Positions 43,123-52,818 are shown, numbered from the stretch's first letter. The stretch: 64,000 bases of DNA from Endozoicomonas sp965232255 (GCA_965232255.1 OZ246962.1:682001-746000); one strand, 5' to 3'. Program-made: numbers and translations. Notes: generated from the letters alone by a model not told the origin.

Positions 43123-46100
43123 ATGCACACAGTCAGTAATTCTATTTTACTGAATGCGAACAGTATTCAATCATCAGACATTCAGCCTTTTGCTCAATTT
43201 TCGCATGGTCGACAAATAAGTGATTCACCAGGAAACACAACGAAAATTCCATCGGCACAAGAAAACATGAGCACACATGTTACAAAGTCGATATTTGACT
43301 CAAGAGCTATCAAAAAATTTTCTGATCCCAGCATTACCCACTTTGGAAGATCTTCGACACCCAATCGGATCTCTATTATCGATATCGGTAAAAGCTTCGA
43401 TTCCGAAGTTCTGTGGGAAGATATTGAATATTATCTGCGAAGACTGATCAATGTTTCTCCGGATCATCTGGAAATCGCAAAACACTATCTATCTACGCTG
43501 GAGATGAATCGTTTTAAGTATTTTGAAGATTTGATTGATCACTTGGTATTATTGCTAAATGAAAAAGAAGGTACTAACTATCCATTAGTGGATGAGGCAG
43601 ACCCAGATAATAACCATCCAGCCGAACGGAATAAAAAAATCAGTGGCAAAGTGTGGGATTTATGCAAATACATGACCACGGCATTGGCTGCAGAATCGGT
43701 CATGTCCGGTGTTATTTCGCCGACAGCGGCAGCCACTATACCTCTTAATGGAGCAGCCATTGCCAATACTCAGGAACGATCAGCCACGTTTGAATTTGTC
43801 TCAGGTAATGGCTTTGACCCGGTCGTTACCCACTCTGGCCACTCCATGGTGCGAGGATTACCAGACACCTGCTCAACGCGAAGACCAACAGGAAATATGT
43901 TTTTTGGAGCTGTTAATGGTGAAACCATTTGTATTCCAGACGGTGGTCGTGATCAGAGCTATACAGTAGGTCTCTCTGATGACAAAAAAAGCATCGCTAT
44001 CAGTACGGGGCACGGACGTGGAGATTTAAAACTGGAGGTAAAAAATGGCGAGGTGTCGGGTGTTTCAGACCAACCAGAAAGCAACACAGAATGTGTTGTG
44101 ATTAATAATCCCCAGTCATTCCGAACTGAGATAACAATTACAGGAAATAGAGAAAAAGCTTCGCTTGCGGTGGATTTTAACACCAATACATGCCGACTGC
44201 CGATTCGCAGAGGATTTACCGACAAAACAGAGATCCGAACCGATGGATACCCATTCAAGTCGGCGCATCTTTTGATCTATGAGGTTGAATTTGCCGATGC
44301 CAAACTTAATTGGCCAGATCTGGCTAAAGATCTTGATGGCATGAACAATTATTTTAAACGTCAATCCTATGGTGATTTCGATGTCACCTGGGATGTCATC
44401 AAGGTGAAACTGGGTGAATCCATTGAACAGTATAATAACGCCGACTGGACCGCATGGCGAAACAGGTATCATGGCATAGTGAAAGAGACCGGAGTCGATC
44501 CGAAAAATCCGGGTGGTAACCGGATTGTTCTCATGATTGCTCCCTATATTCAAAATTCCACTGCGACTGCCAGCCGTTCATTAATTACAACCAATGATCG
44601 TGAACAAGGGATCGCCACTCTAGCTCATCAACTGGCGAATGCCATGGGGTTACGACATGCCAATGCGCTGGAATCCGGTTCCGGAATTATCAGGACCATG
44701 CCGGATGATGACTCCTGGTATAACTGCCAGGGGGAACTGTCCTGCGAGGAGACTCGAAATGCTTACCTGGTTAATTCCGGTAATGTTTTCGACCTGATGG
44801 GTGCGGCTGCTCGTACGAATACAACGGCAGAAATGAATCTGTTATACAAGAGCTTCTTTGGCTGGGTCGATTTGGTTACCGATGTCCCTCTGGTCACTGC
44901 CTCCGGAAGATACCGGATTTATGCCTTTGATCATGGTGAGAAGTCTAATGGGCCTGTTGGTTTACGCATCCAATCCGGCAATTGCAGATATACCTACTGG
45001 TTAGAGTATCGAACCACAGAGCCTTATGCAGACAACAACAAGCAAGGGGTTCTGGTTAATCTGGAAGGTTATGCACAGAACGACGAAGATCCGCAGTTCT
45101 GGAAAACAACATCCTATTTGTTGGATATGACACCTGAATCCAACAATGATGCCGATCCGAATTGGTGGGGCAGTGATTATACGGATGCCACGCTGGGTCT
45201 TGGCCGGGATTTTCAAGACAAGTGGGGGGCGTTTAAACTCAGACCTCATCGTGTAGGAGGGAAAGAAGACAGTGCCAATGCCTGGATTGAAGTAGATGTA
45301 GTGACGAAAGCCGATGGCCTGTCCTTTCCCAGTGACCTCAACGCAATGAGTTCTACGACACCCGCTTTGGTAACCACAGAAGTTCAGGATTTAATAACAA
45401 CGACAGCTCTTCCTGCCAGCAGTACTCAGGCAACTGGAAGCTCTACAGCCAGTACTTCGCCAGATCCCGCTTCAGCCAACAACCAATCCACAAGTGCTTC
45501 TACAACAGTAAGCCGCCCTGGTCACACCCAGCAGACGACTGCGTCACCTACGGCTAAAAGGCGGAATGAAATTCGTCATAATGTTGCTGTTATCTATCTA
45601 AAAGAAAAAGGTAAAAAACCTCAGTTTCATCTCAGAACACTTCACAATCGCATCGTGAACCAGTTGGATAGTCTAATAAGAAGTAACAGTTATCAAAAGG
45701 AAGGTTTTGGAAAAATTGACAAATTCGGTTGGTATAATTCGGGTAATAAAAAGTGGAATCAGGTATTGAATGCAAAAGATTGGACGACCCTAAAGTCTGT
45801 CATTCGAGCAAAAAAAAGTGGTGCATTGGACCTGAAAAATCACGACTATGTGATCACTGTTTGGGATGATAAACAACAGATTGTTGGTCTGCAAGGCGAG
45901 GCACTTCCTTACAAAAAAGACATCATTATTGATGGTAAGACGTATCGTGATAAATATGAAATTGCTAAATATCTCAAGCCCGATGATCTGCAAAACCACT
46001 GTTTTTACCAACGCCCGATTCTCAGGGAACTCGAACGTTGTTATACCAACCCTGTGGGGGAAAATCTAAAGGAGTTTGAGGGCGTGCTATTTCATGAGTT

Positions 46101-47034
46101 TCTGCACACCAAAAGATTAGCCCACCATAGCGCAACGAAATATTGTGCGAATTTTTTAGAGGGGCCTTGTCGCAGCGAAAGATACAATAGGTTCGATCCT
46201 TTATCTTCCGAAAGACTGTATGGCAATAGCCTGAATGCCTTTGAAAAGTATTGGATAAATTGGTTGACCGGTGATGATATTGTTTCCCTGAAGTCAGAAT
46301 CCGGCTACCATGAAATCACTCTGCACCACCTGAGCAGTCAGGCTTATGGTAAAAAAGCGGTAAAAATAGATTATCATGCATTCTGGGGGGCTGATATATG
46401 GTTGGAGTTCCGGCAACCTACTGAACTGGACTACGGCTTGTTTAATCCGGTCTTTGATAAGGTAAGGAATGGCTTGCTGGTCTATGAAGATAATCTATTA
46501 CTGGATGCGACTCCTGAAACAAAGGCTTTAGATGATCAGACTGACGTAAGTATTACCAATCATTTCAGTTTTGCTCCCTTAGGTCTTAATGTTGACATTA
46601 TAGATGTTGACCCGGCTAACGGAACCATACGTTTTCGTGTTGATTTGACTACTACGAATCCTTTGCGAAATCCACCATTAATTGAATATTCGAGGTGTAA
46701 CTATCCTACTGCTTGTCGTGTTTTGAGGGGAGGATCATTTGAGACACAATATATGGCTGCAATTTCTGATTTCGGCTATGGCAATCAGATTAATAAAGCC
46801 TGGAAATTTAGCCTGACAGGCCTTCCGGAAGGAATCCGCTGGGTAAACGACGGGGTTAAGAGAGCGTATACAACAGAACCGAACCTTTATACAAGATCTC
46901 CACACACTTTCGTTTTTTTTTCTGTTGATACCAGAGTGTTGCCAGACACATACGAATATACCATGCGTTTTATCCACCCTGATGATCAGTCCAAATATGT
47001 TGATCTTCGTCAGTTTCTTAAAGTACTTGGATAA
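43123..47034 (+). CDS. Large protein with two tandem zincin-like domains, the first inactivated
   Basis: 1303 residues, no N-terminal signal peptide. An N-terminal part of about 180 residues is followed by a hydrophobic segment (about 187-215). Domain 1 has HQLANAMGLRH (502-512) where active zincins have HExxHxxGxxH, so Glu is Gln and the second His is Asn; FDLMG (M559) is its Met-turn. A Thr/Ser-rich linker (about 743-813) leads to domain 2, with H991-E992-x2-H995-x5-H1001, a complete zinc motif except for Arg in place of Gly, and FDPLS (1024-1028) at the Met-turn place. Layout and C-terminal beta parts recall gametolysin-like (M11/M6) proteases. AT-rich and IS-flanked, so probably acquired. 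Confidence 0.75.
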   Translation: MHTVSNSILLNANSIQSSDIQPFAQFSHGRQISDSPGNTTKIPSAQENMSTHVTKSIFDSRAIKKFSDPSITHFGRSSTPNRISIIDIGKSFDSEVLWEDIEYYLRRLINVSPDHLEIAKHYLSTLEMNRFKYFEDLIDHLVLLLNEKEGTNYPLVDEADPDNNHPAERNKKISGKVWDLCKYMTTALAAESVMSGVISPTAAATIPLNGAAIANTQERSATFEFVSGNGFDPVVTHSGHSMVRGLPDTCSTRRPTGNMFFGAVNGETICIPDGGRDQSYTVGLSDDKKSIAISTGHGRGDLKLEVKNGEVSGVSDQPESNTECVVINNPQSFRTEITITGNREKASLAVDFNTNTCRLPIRRGFTDKTEIRTDGYPFKSAHLLIYEVEFADAKLNWPDLAKDLDGMNNYFKRQSYGDFDVTWDVIKVKLGESIEQYNNADWTAWRNRYHGIVKETGVDPKNPGGNRIVLMIAPYIQNSTATASRSLITTNDREQGIATLAHQLANAMGLRHANALESGSGIIRTMPDDDSWYNCQGELSCEETRNAYLVNSGNVFDLMGAAARTNTTAEMNLLYKSFFGWVDLVTDVPLVTASGRYRIYAFDHGEKSNGPVGLRIQSGNCRYTYWLEYRTTEPYADNNKQGVLVNLEGYAQNDEDPQFWKTTSYLLDMTPESNNDADPNWWGSDYTDATLGLGRDFQDKWGAFKLRPHRVGGKEDSANAWIEVDVVTKADGLSFPSDLNAMSSTTPALVTTEVQDLITTTALPASSTQATGSSTASTSPDPASANNQSTSASTTVSRPGHTQQTTASPTAKRRNEIRHNVAVIYLKEKGKKPQFHLRTLHNRIVNQLDSLIRSNSYQKEGFGKIDKFGWYNSGNKKWNQVLNAKDWTTLKSVIRAKKSGALDLKNHDYVITVWDDKQQIVGLQGEALPYKKDIIIDGKTYRDKYEIAKYLKPDDLQNHCFYQRPILRELERCYTNPVGENLKEFEGVLFHEFLHTKRLAHHSATKYCANFLEGPCRSERYNRFDPLSSERLYGNSLNAFEKYWINWLTGDDIVSLKSESGYHEITLHHLSSQAYGKKAVKIDYHAFWGADIWLEFRQPTELDYGLFNPVFDKVRNGLLVYEDNLLLDATPETKALDDQTDVSITNHFSFAPLGLNVDIIDVDPANGTIRFRVDLTTTNPLRNPPLIEYSRCNYPTACRVLRGGSFETQYMAAISDFGYGNQINKAWKFSLTGLPEGIRWVNDGVKRAYTTEPNLYTRSPHTFVFFSVDTRVLPDTYEYTMRFIHPDDQSKYVDLRQFLKVLG

Positions 47035-47036
47035 GG

Positions 47037-47190
47037 TACTCCCACCACCAAGCCTGACGACCACGAATAGTGCTTCGTTTGACCCATGTTGAGTCTCCCA
47101 CTATAGAACCTGTGCTGACAGGAATTCCTATATGGGCATCCTTTACGAATCTGCTGTGTCCCAAGGCAGTGGAATCGGCTTTACCCAGCT
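47037..47190 (-). pseudogene. Remnant of an IS605-type tnpB 3' end and right end
   Basis: Read on the minus strand, this encodes ADSTALGHSRFVKDAHIG and IPVSTGS, homologous to the tail of the TnpB at 41393-42625, and then a GGTGGTGGGAGTACC right end. A stop appears just upstream in this frame and no RuvC part remains. It begins two bases after the zincin stop and points toward it. Confidence 0.75.
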
Positions 47191-47485
47191 AGCCATACCG
47201 GCCGCTTCTCTGGGCGACGGCCCACAATGGTTTCAGGGCTTTCTTCGGTGACAGGCTTTTCCTCCAAACCTGGTATCAATGCGTCTTGATTGTCAGATCC
47301 CGGTTACAAACGAACCGCGCAGCACCGAACTGACGGTATGCCAGTATGTAGAGTTTACAAAACCCGTAGGAGCCAGCAAAAGGTCTTGTTTTTGCGAAGT
47401 ATCTGCCAGCAAGTGTGAAGGTCTATCACGTCTGCTGGCAGAGTCAGGAAGAGTTAGGAAAAGTGGGTTTTACAGCGCCTCAGCC
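47191..47485. other. Stretch between IS remnant and arcC
   Basis: About 295 bases past the tnpB remnant, perhaps further decayed IS sequence. It is also the 3' flank of arcC on the minus strand. An open frame from 47279 runs antisense into arcC and has no ribosome site, so I do not call it. Confidence 0.4.
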
Positions 47486-48436
47486 TCAGTAGTAACTAAT
47501 GCCATCCTTAACATCGTTGGTGATCACGGTGCCTGAGTCACGGGTCAGAATCTCTGCCGCTTGCTCCAGCGAGCCAATGGCCGCCATCTTGCCGCCGTTG
47601 CGTACAAATCCCACTGCCGCTTCAACTTTTGGTCCCATGGAGCCGGCGGCAAAATTGAGGGCTGTCATCGCTTCCGGCGTTGCACAACGGATGTCTTGTG
47701 AATCTGGCTGACCAAAGTTGGTTGCCACGGCCGGGACATCAGTCAGGATCAAAAATGCATCGGCTTCCAGACCTTCGGCCAGCACTCTGGAGGCACGGTC
47801 CTTGTCGATGACCGCTTCAATGCCTTCAAGTTTGCCGCTGCTGTCGCGTGCCACCGGCACGCCGCCACCGCCGCCGCAGATCATGGTGATATTTCCGGCT
47901 GCGACCAGGGTTTTCAGGGTTTGCAGTTCAAGAATTTCCTCAGGCTGTGGGGATGCCACTACTCGGCGGAAATAAGCGCCGTCCTGCTTAATGGTCCACT
48001 CTGGGTTGGCAGCTAACAGCCCCTCGACTTCTTCTTTGCCGTAGACTGGCCCAACGAATTTATCCGGGTTGAGAAAGGCTGGGTCATGGGTATCCACCAG
48101 CGTTTGGGTGGAGATCGTGCAGACCTCTTTGTCCGGCATGCAGTTGCGTAGCTCCTGCTCAAACATAAAGCCGATCATGCCCTGGGTCTGAGCACCCAGC
48201 GCATCGAGTGGATAAGGTGCAACTTTCTTGTAGGCATCGTTCATCAGCGACAGCAAGCCGACCTGTGGCCCGTTGCCGTGAGTCAAAATAACCTGGTGGT
48301 CTTTCGCTATTCTGGCGATGGCAGCAGCGGCCTTGGCGATGTTTTCCCGCTGAATATGGCATTCCATGGACTGCCCGCGTTGCAGGATCGCGTTTCCCCC
48401 AAGTGCAATAACAATTCTCACGATTTCTGTCCGCAT
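47486..48436 (-). CDS. arcC: Carbamate kinase
   Basis: Final enzyme of the arginine deiminase pathway: carbamoyl phosphate plus ADP gives ATP, CO2 and ammonia. The motifs are VIALGGNAI at the N-terminus, THGNGPQVGLL, and CGGGGGVPV. I start at ATG 48434-48436 (MRTEIVRIV), about 316 residues; a GTG five codons on is also possible, while the longer reading to 48484 is not supported. Third gene of the minus-strand arcA-arcB-arcC unit. Confidence 0.95.
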   Translation of the reverse strand: MRTEIVRIVIALGGNAILQRGQSMECHIQRENIAKAAAAIARIAKDHQVILTHGNGPQVGLLSLMNDAYKKVAPYPLDALGAQTQGMIGFMFEQELRNCMPDKEVCTISTQTLVDTHDPAFLNPDKFVGPVYGKEEVEGLLAANPEWTIKQDGAYFRRVVASPQPEEILELQTLKTLVAAGNITMICGGGGGVPVARDSSGKLEGIEAVIDKDRASRVLAEGLEADAFLILTDVPAVATNFGQPDSQDIRCATPEAMTALNFAAGSMGPKVEAAVGFVRNGGKMAAIGSLEQAAEILTRDSGTVITNDVKDGISYY

Positions 48437-48520
48437 TTTATTGTTAAGACAGGAAAGGGAGGCTTCCCTTCCCCGAAAGGACATAGAGGGCAGTCACAGA
48501 ATCGGACTACCCTGCACTGC

Positions 48521-49522
48521 TCAGGAACCGAGCGTGGCAACCATCACTGCCTTGATGGTGTGCATGCGATTTTCAGCTTCGTCAAAAACGATGGAGTGGC
48601 GGGATTCAAAAACATCCTCGGTCACTTCCAGACCGTTCATGTGGTACTTTTCTGCCACTTCCTTGCCAATGACGGTGTCTTCATTATGAAATGCTGGCAG
48701 ACAGTGCATGAACTTCACGTTGGGGTTCCCGGTCTTGCCAAGCAGTTCCATATTTACCTGGTAAGGCGTCATCAGGGCAACGCGCTCATCCCATGCTTCA
48801 GCACTTTCACCCATGGATACCCATACGTCGGTGTACAGGTAATCCACACCTTTTACGCCTGCGGCCACATCTTCGGTGATGGTAATGCGGGCTCCAGTCT
48901 CTTCGGCGATACGGCTGCACTGTTCCACCAGTGACTGGTCTGGCCAGAATGCCTTGGGTGCCACCATGCGAACGTCCATACCCATTTTGGCTGCACCCAC
49001 CAGCAGGGAGTTGCCCATGTTGTTGCGGGCATCCCCCAGGTAAGCAAAAGACATCTCGTTAAGCTGACGACCCTCGCCGTGTTCCAGCATGGTCATAAAG
49101 TCGGCCAGAATCTGGGTTGGATGCCATTTGTCAGTCAGGCCGTTCCACACAGGCACACCGGAGAATTGCCCCAGTTCTTCCACGGCATCCTGAGAGAAAC
49201 CACGGAACTCAATACCGTCATAAAAACGACCGAGTACCCGGGCAGTATCTTTAACAGTTTCTTTCTTGCCCATTTGCGAGCCGCCGCCAATATAGGTGAC
49301 GTTAGCGCCCTGGTCGAAAGCAGCCACTTCAAAAGCACAACGAGTGCGAGTGGAGTCTTTTTCAAAAAGCAAAGCGATGTTTTTGTTTTTCAGGCGCTGT
49401 TGTTCATAACCGCCATATTTAGCTTTTTTCAACTCCATACTCAGGTCGATCAGATGTTGAATTTCACGCGGGGTGAAATCAAGCAGCTTAAGAAAATTAC
49501 GGTTGCGTAAATTAAAGGCCAC
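48521..49522 (-). CDS. arcB: Ornithine carbamoyltransferase, catabolic type
   Basis: A 333-residue enzyme that in this pathway splits citrulline to ornithine and carbamoyl phosphate. The carbamoyl-phosphate site STRTRCAFE and the ornithine-site motif HCLPAFH are intact. The operon position between arcA and arcC argues for the catabolic form rather than biosynthetic ArgF. GTG start with AAGGAAT 6 bases upstream. Confidence 0.95.
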   Translation of the reverse strand: MAFNLRNRNFLKLLDFTPREIQHLIDLSMELKKAKYGGYEQQRLKNKNIALLFEKDSTRTRCAFEVAAFDQGANVTYIGGGSQMGKKETVKDTARVLGRFYDGIEFRGFSQDAVEELGQFSGVPVWNGLTDKWHPTQILADFMTMLEHGEGRQLNEMSFAYLGDARNNMGNSLLVGAAKMGMDVRMVAPKAFWPDQSLVEQCSRIAEETGARITITEDVAAGVKGVDYLYTDVWVSMGESAEAWDERVALMTPYQVNMELLGKTGNPNVKFMHCLPAFHNEDTVIGKEVAEKYHMNGLEVTEDVFESRHSIVFDEAENRMHTIKAVMVATLGS

Positions 49523-49560
49523 AGGTTATTCCTTATAAATAAAAGGCAGCTGATTAAAGT

Positions 49561-49578
49561 GACCCGTTAATCCGGGTC
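49561..49578 (-). other. Intercistronic hairpin between arcA and arcB
   Basis: GACCCG-TTAATC-CGGGTC, a perfect 6-bp stem in the 89-base gap. No strong T-run follows. It may mark an mRNA processing or stability site. Confidence 0.45.
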
Positions 49579-49611
49579 GATTGTTTTAGTTATTAACAAG
49601 ACAAGGACTAA

Positions 49612-50835
49612 TTAAATATCGTCCCGCAGCAGCGGACAACTCATGCAGCGAGCGCCACCACGGCCACGTCCCAATTCTTCCCCCGGAATGGTCAGTACGT
49701 TGATTCCGGCTTCTTCCATATTGCGAATGGTATTAACATTGCGCTCGTACGTGACCACAACGCCTGGGCGAATGGTGAGTACGTTATTCGCGTCATTCCA
49801 TTGTTCTCTTTCGGCTTCGAAAATATCACCACCGGTGGGAACCAATCTTAATTCCGGCACATCCAAAGCCCTGGCAATGGCCTTGGTAAAACCGTCTTTC
49901 ACGCGGGTAGTTTTCAGTGATTCGTCAGCACCCAGAGTTAATTCCCAACAGCTGGTATCAGCACGCATGATATCGGGGTAATAGGTAAAGCAATCGATAT
50001 CCATATGGGTAAAGACAGTATCGAGGTGCATACAGCTGCGTGCCTTGGGCAGTTGCAGGGCTATGACTTTTTTCGCCTGGCCGGTTTTCAGCAGCGCCCG
50101 GGTCAGTTGCTCAACCCCTTGAGGTGTAGTGCGCTCAGACATACCCACCAGTACGCTGCCACGGCCTAATACCAGTACATCGCCGCCTTCTATGGTGGCG
50201 TTGTCGTAGCTGATATCTTCATTGCCCATGTAGGTCAGGAACTCGGCATTTTTAAACATGGGGTGGAACTTGTAGATAGCCCGCATATGCACAGTTTCGC
50301 GTTTGCGCGCGTTTTTGGCCATGGGGTTCATGGATACGCCGCCGTATATCCAGCAAGAAGTATCACGGGTAAACAGATGATTGGGAATCGGTTCGATAAT
50401 AAAATCCGTTGGCCCCATCATTTCCAGTGTCATACTGGCGCAGGAACGATCCATCTCAGCCACGGTCAAACCACCGGTCAGATGTTTGGCCAGGGTTAAA
50501 TTATCCAGAGACATTAAATAAGCGCGTACTTCTCGAGCCAGCGATTCACCAAAGCGATAGCTGTTGATTTGATGATCAAGAATCCATTTTTTCGCATTAT
50601 CGTAACTCAGTGTTTCAGCCAGAAGCCTGGTCAGCAAAAATACTTCAACACCGTTATCCGTTAATACTTTTTGAAAAGCATCGTGCTCTTTTCCAGCTTG
50701 TTCAATTCGCAGGACATCGTCAAAAAGAAGCGACTCGCAATTGCTGGGCGTTAAATGTTTAAGGCTGAGTTCCGGACGGTGTAAAATAACCTTGCGAAGC
50801 TTGCCAACTTCAGACCCTACATAAAACCTATCCAC
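49612..50835 (-). CDS. arcA: Arginine deiminase
   Basis: A 407-residue enzyme hydrolysing arginine to citrulline and ammonia, the first step of the pathway. The N-terminus (VGSEVGKLRKVILHRPE) and the active-site blocks FTRDTSCW and MHLDTVFTHMD (His) are conserved. The nucleophile is C397 in GGARCMSCPLLRD. GTG start with GGGGGT 6-7 bases upstream. It leads the minus-strand arcABC unit, with a probable ANR-controlled promoter in the divergent region. Confidence 0.96.
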   Translation of the reverse strand: MDRFYVGSEVGKLRKVILHRPELSLKHLTPSNCESLLFDDVLRIEQAGKEHDAFQKVLTDNGVEVFLLTRLLAETLSYDNAKKWILDHQINSYRFGESLAREVRAYLMSLDNLTLAKHLTGGLTVAEMDRSCASMTLEMMGPTDFIIEPIPNHLFTRDTSCWIYGGVSMNPMAKNARKRETVHMRAIYKFHPMFKNAEFLTYMGNEDISYDNATIEGGDVLVLGRGSVLVGMSERTTPQGVEQLTRALLKTGQAKKVIALQLPKARSCMHLDTVFTHMDIDCFTYYPDIMRADTSCWELTLGADESLKTTRVKDGFTKAIARALDVPELRLVPTGGDIFEAEREQWNDANNVLTIRPGVVVTYERNVNTIRNMEEAGINVLTIPGEELGRGRGGARCMSCPLLRDDI

Positions 50836-51060
50836 AAAATTACCCCCGGTTAGCGCTGATAAAATCAGGCTTTTTTTTAATAAGACTTAAAAAATCTGAT
50901 AATTTTATGACCAAATAAAAACATATATTTTTCTGCTCGCAGCTAGCATAAAGCCTTGGCAACGTCCTGAAAAGTAAATGGTCATGTACTTAACTATTGT
51001 TTGCTGTTGTCTATTTTTTCCTTGTCTACGCGCAGTGTACTTTTTGCAGTTGGATAAATA

Positions 51061-51074
51061 TTGATGCACATCAA
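51061..51074. promoter_or_regulatory. FNR/ANR box TTGAT-N4-ATCAA
   Basis: TTGATGCACATCAA matches the consensus perfectly. On the minus strand TACACT (51039-51034) could be the -10, giving a start near 51027 and box position about -40.5, the class II activation place for arcA. ANR/FNR control of arginine deiminase operons is known in Pseudomonas. Confidence 0.7.
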
Positions 51075-51211
51075 TTGATTGAATGAATAAAAATAACCAG
51101 TTATCCGCTATAACAAGTAATTAAATAAATAATCACCGCTGTTATTCATTATCAGGGCAACCCTAACCAGGTTAACGGATTTTTATGCAAAAAAGACCAT
51201 GCATCATTTTC

Positions 51212-51225
51212 GTGACGTAAATCAA
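51212..51225 (+). promoter_or_regulatory. Possible second, weaker FNR-type box
   Basis: GTGAC-GTAA-ATCAA: right half perfect, left half two mismatches. It lies 134 bases before the permease start and also resembles a CRP half-site (GTGA), so the regulator is uncertain. Confidence 0.3.
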
Positions 51226-51358
51226 CAAAAAGACCGCATGAATTAAGGAGACTGCACGGACAACAACACAGCAGCCTTGACTCGCCTTGCGAGCCAAGGC
51301 CTTACAAGCAGACTACGGACGGGAATATCGTTCTTTTGTCAGTACTTTGGGGATCACA

Positions 51359-52750
51359 ATGAAGGCAATAAATGAAATAAAACTTCCTTCTGCCTATACC
51401 ATCCTGTTTCTTATTATTGCCTTTATGGCAGCTATGACCTGGATCGTGCCAGCGGGAAAATACGCCACACAGATGAATGAAACCCTGGGCCGAGAAGTAG
51501 CCATTGCCGGCACCTACGCTCCGGCCACAGCCAACCCACAGGGTTTGCTTGATGTGCTGGCTGCACCCATTACTGGTATTCAGCAAACCATCGAACTGGG
51601 TCTGTTTATTTTGATGATTGGCGGCCTGCTGACGGTGATTTCTGCCACCGGCGCTATTGATAACGGGATTGCCAGGGCCATGGTACGCATGAAAGGCCGC
51701 GAATACCTGATGATCCCCATCCTGATGCTGTGCTTTGCCGCTGGCGGTACGGTTTACGGCATGGCAGAAGAGACCATTCCATTTTATATGCTGCTGATTC
51801 CGGTAATTATTGCCGCTGGTTACGATTCGGTGACCGGTGTAGCTATTGTTCTGGTGGGGTCCGGTGTAGGGGTTCTGGGGTCAACTATTAATCCATTTGC
51901 TACCGTTATCGCGTCTGACGCTTCCGGCATTCCCTTCACTCAGGGCATGGGGCTGCGCCTGACCATTCTGGCTCTGAGCTTCCTGGCCGGTTGCTATTAC
52001 GTCATGCGCTACGCGAAAGCGGTGCGGGAGAATCCGGCGGCCTCCATCGTGGCCAATATGAAAGAAAGTAATGAAAAGCACTTTCTGGAAAAAACCGGCA
52101 AAAAAGACAATATCGAATTCACCTTGCGGCACAAGATTATCCTGGTGATCTTCGCCCTTACCTTTGCTGTGATGATCTGGGGCGTGGCCGTGGCCGGTTG
52201 GTGGATGACGGAGATGTCCATGCTGTTCCTGGCTTCATCTATTCTTATTGCTGCTATCGGTGGCTTGAGCGAAGAAGACTTTGTGGACAAATTCGTTGAC
52301 GGCTGTCGTGATCTGCTCGGTGTCGTGCTGGTGTTGGGTATTGCCCGGGGCATCGGCCTGGTGATGGACGAAGGTATGATTTCCGGCACCATTCTCAACT
52401 GGGGAGAATCCGCCCTGACAAACACGTCGTCAGTCGTTTTTGTTAACATGATGTACCTGATCCACACCGTGTTGTCCTTTTTTATTCCTTCTACCTCTGG
52501 TCTGGCGGTGTTCTCCATGCCGATCATCTCACCACTGGCCGATTTTGCCGGTGTTGGTCGTGAACTGGCCGTGACTGCTTACCAGTCCGCCTCCGGTCTG
52601 GTTAACCTGGTGACGCCTACCTCTGGCGTGGTGATTGCGGCGCTGGCCATTGGTCGTGTATCCATCGTGCAGTGGTTCAAGTTTATGGCACCTCTGCTTC
52701 TGGTACTTGCCATTATTGCCATGAGCTGTCTGAGTATCGCTGCCATCTGA
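51359..52750 (+). CDS. YfcC-family permease, probable arginine/ornithine exchanger
   Basis: 463 residues and about 12 membrane helices. It belongs to the YfcC/ion-transporter group (GGLLTVISATGAIDNGIARAM, GMAEETIPFYMLLIPV, PSTSGLAVFSMPIISPLAD). Members next to arc genes serve as arginine/ornithine antiporters in place of classical ArcD; that role here is inferred from position. The start is ATG 51359 with GGGGA 5 bases upstream. A 20-base perfect hairpin separates it from argR. Confidence 0.85.
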   Translation: MKAINEIKLPSAYTILFLIIAFMAAMTWIVPAGKYATQMNETLGREVAIAGTYAPATANPQGLLDVLAAPITGIQQTIELGLFILMIGGLLTVISATGAIDNGIARAMVRMKGREYLMIPILMLCFAAGGTVYGMAEETIPFYMLLIPVIIAAGYDSVTGVAIVLVGSGVGVLGSTINPFATVIASDASGIPFTQGMGLRLTILALSFLAGCYYVMRYAKAVRENPAASIVANMKESNEKHFLEKTGKKDNIEFTLRHKIILVIFALTFAVMIWGVAVAGWWMTEMSMLFLASSILIAAIGGLSEEDFVDKFVDGCRDLLGVVLVLGIARGIGLVMDEGMISGTILNWGESALTNTSSVVFVNMMYLIHTVLSFFIPSTSGLAVFSMPIISPLADFAGVGRELAVTAYQSASGLVNLVTPTSGVVIAALAIGRVSIVQWFKFMAPLLLVLAIIAMSCLSIAAI

Positions 52751-52757
52751 AACAACA

Positions 52758-52777
52758 GGCCGGAGATAACTCCGGCC
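52758..52777 (+). other. Perfect hairpin between permease and argR
   Basis: GGCCGGAG-ATAA-CTCCGGCC, an 8-bp GC-rich stem with a 4-base loop, 8 bases past the permease stop and 42 before argR. No T-run follows, so it is better seen as a mRNA stabiliser or processing signal than a terminator. Confidence 0.6.
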
Positions 52778-52818
52778 ACCAGCCAATAACATCAGAAGAA
52801 GAACATCAGGACAAGAAC

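Larger units (their letters stand above)
50836..51358. promoter_or_regulatory. Divergent control region of arcABC and the YfcC-type permease
   Basis: 523 bases, AT-rich. It holds a perfect FNR/ANR box (51061-51074) and a weaker one (51212-51225). It also holds a good half ARG box, TGAAT-AAAA-ATAAC at 51084-51097 (consensus TGAAT-W4-ATTCA). Low oxygen and arginine control are both plausible here. Confidence 0.55.

Noticed and set aside
47279..47536. An 85-codon frame from 47279
   Set aside because: It overlaps the arcC 3' end in antisense and lies in probable IS debris, with no ribosome site.
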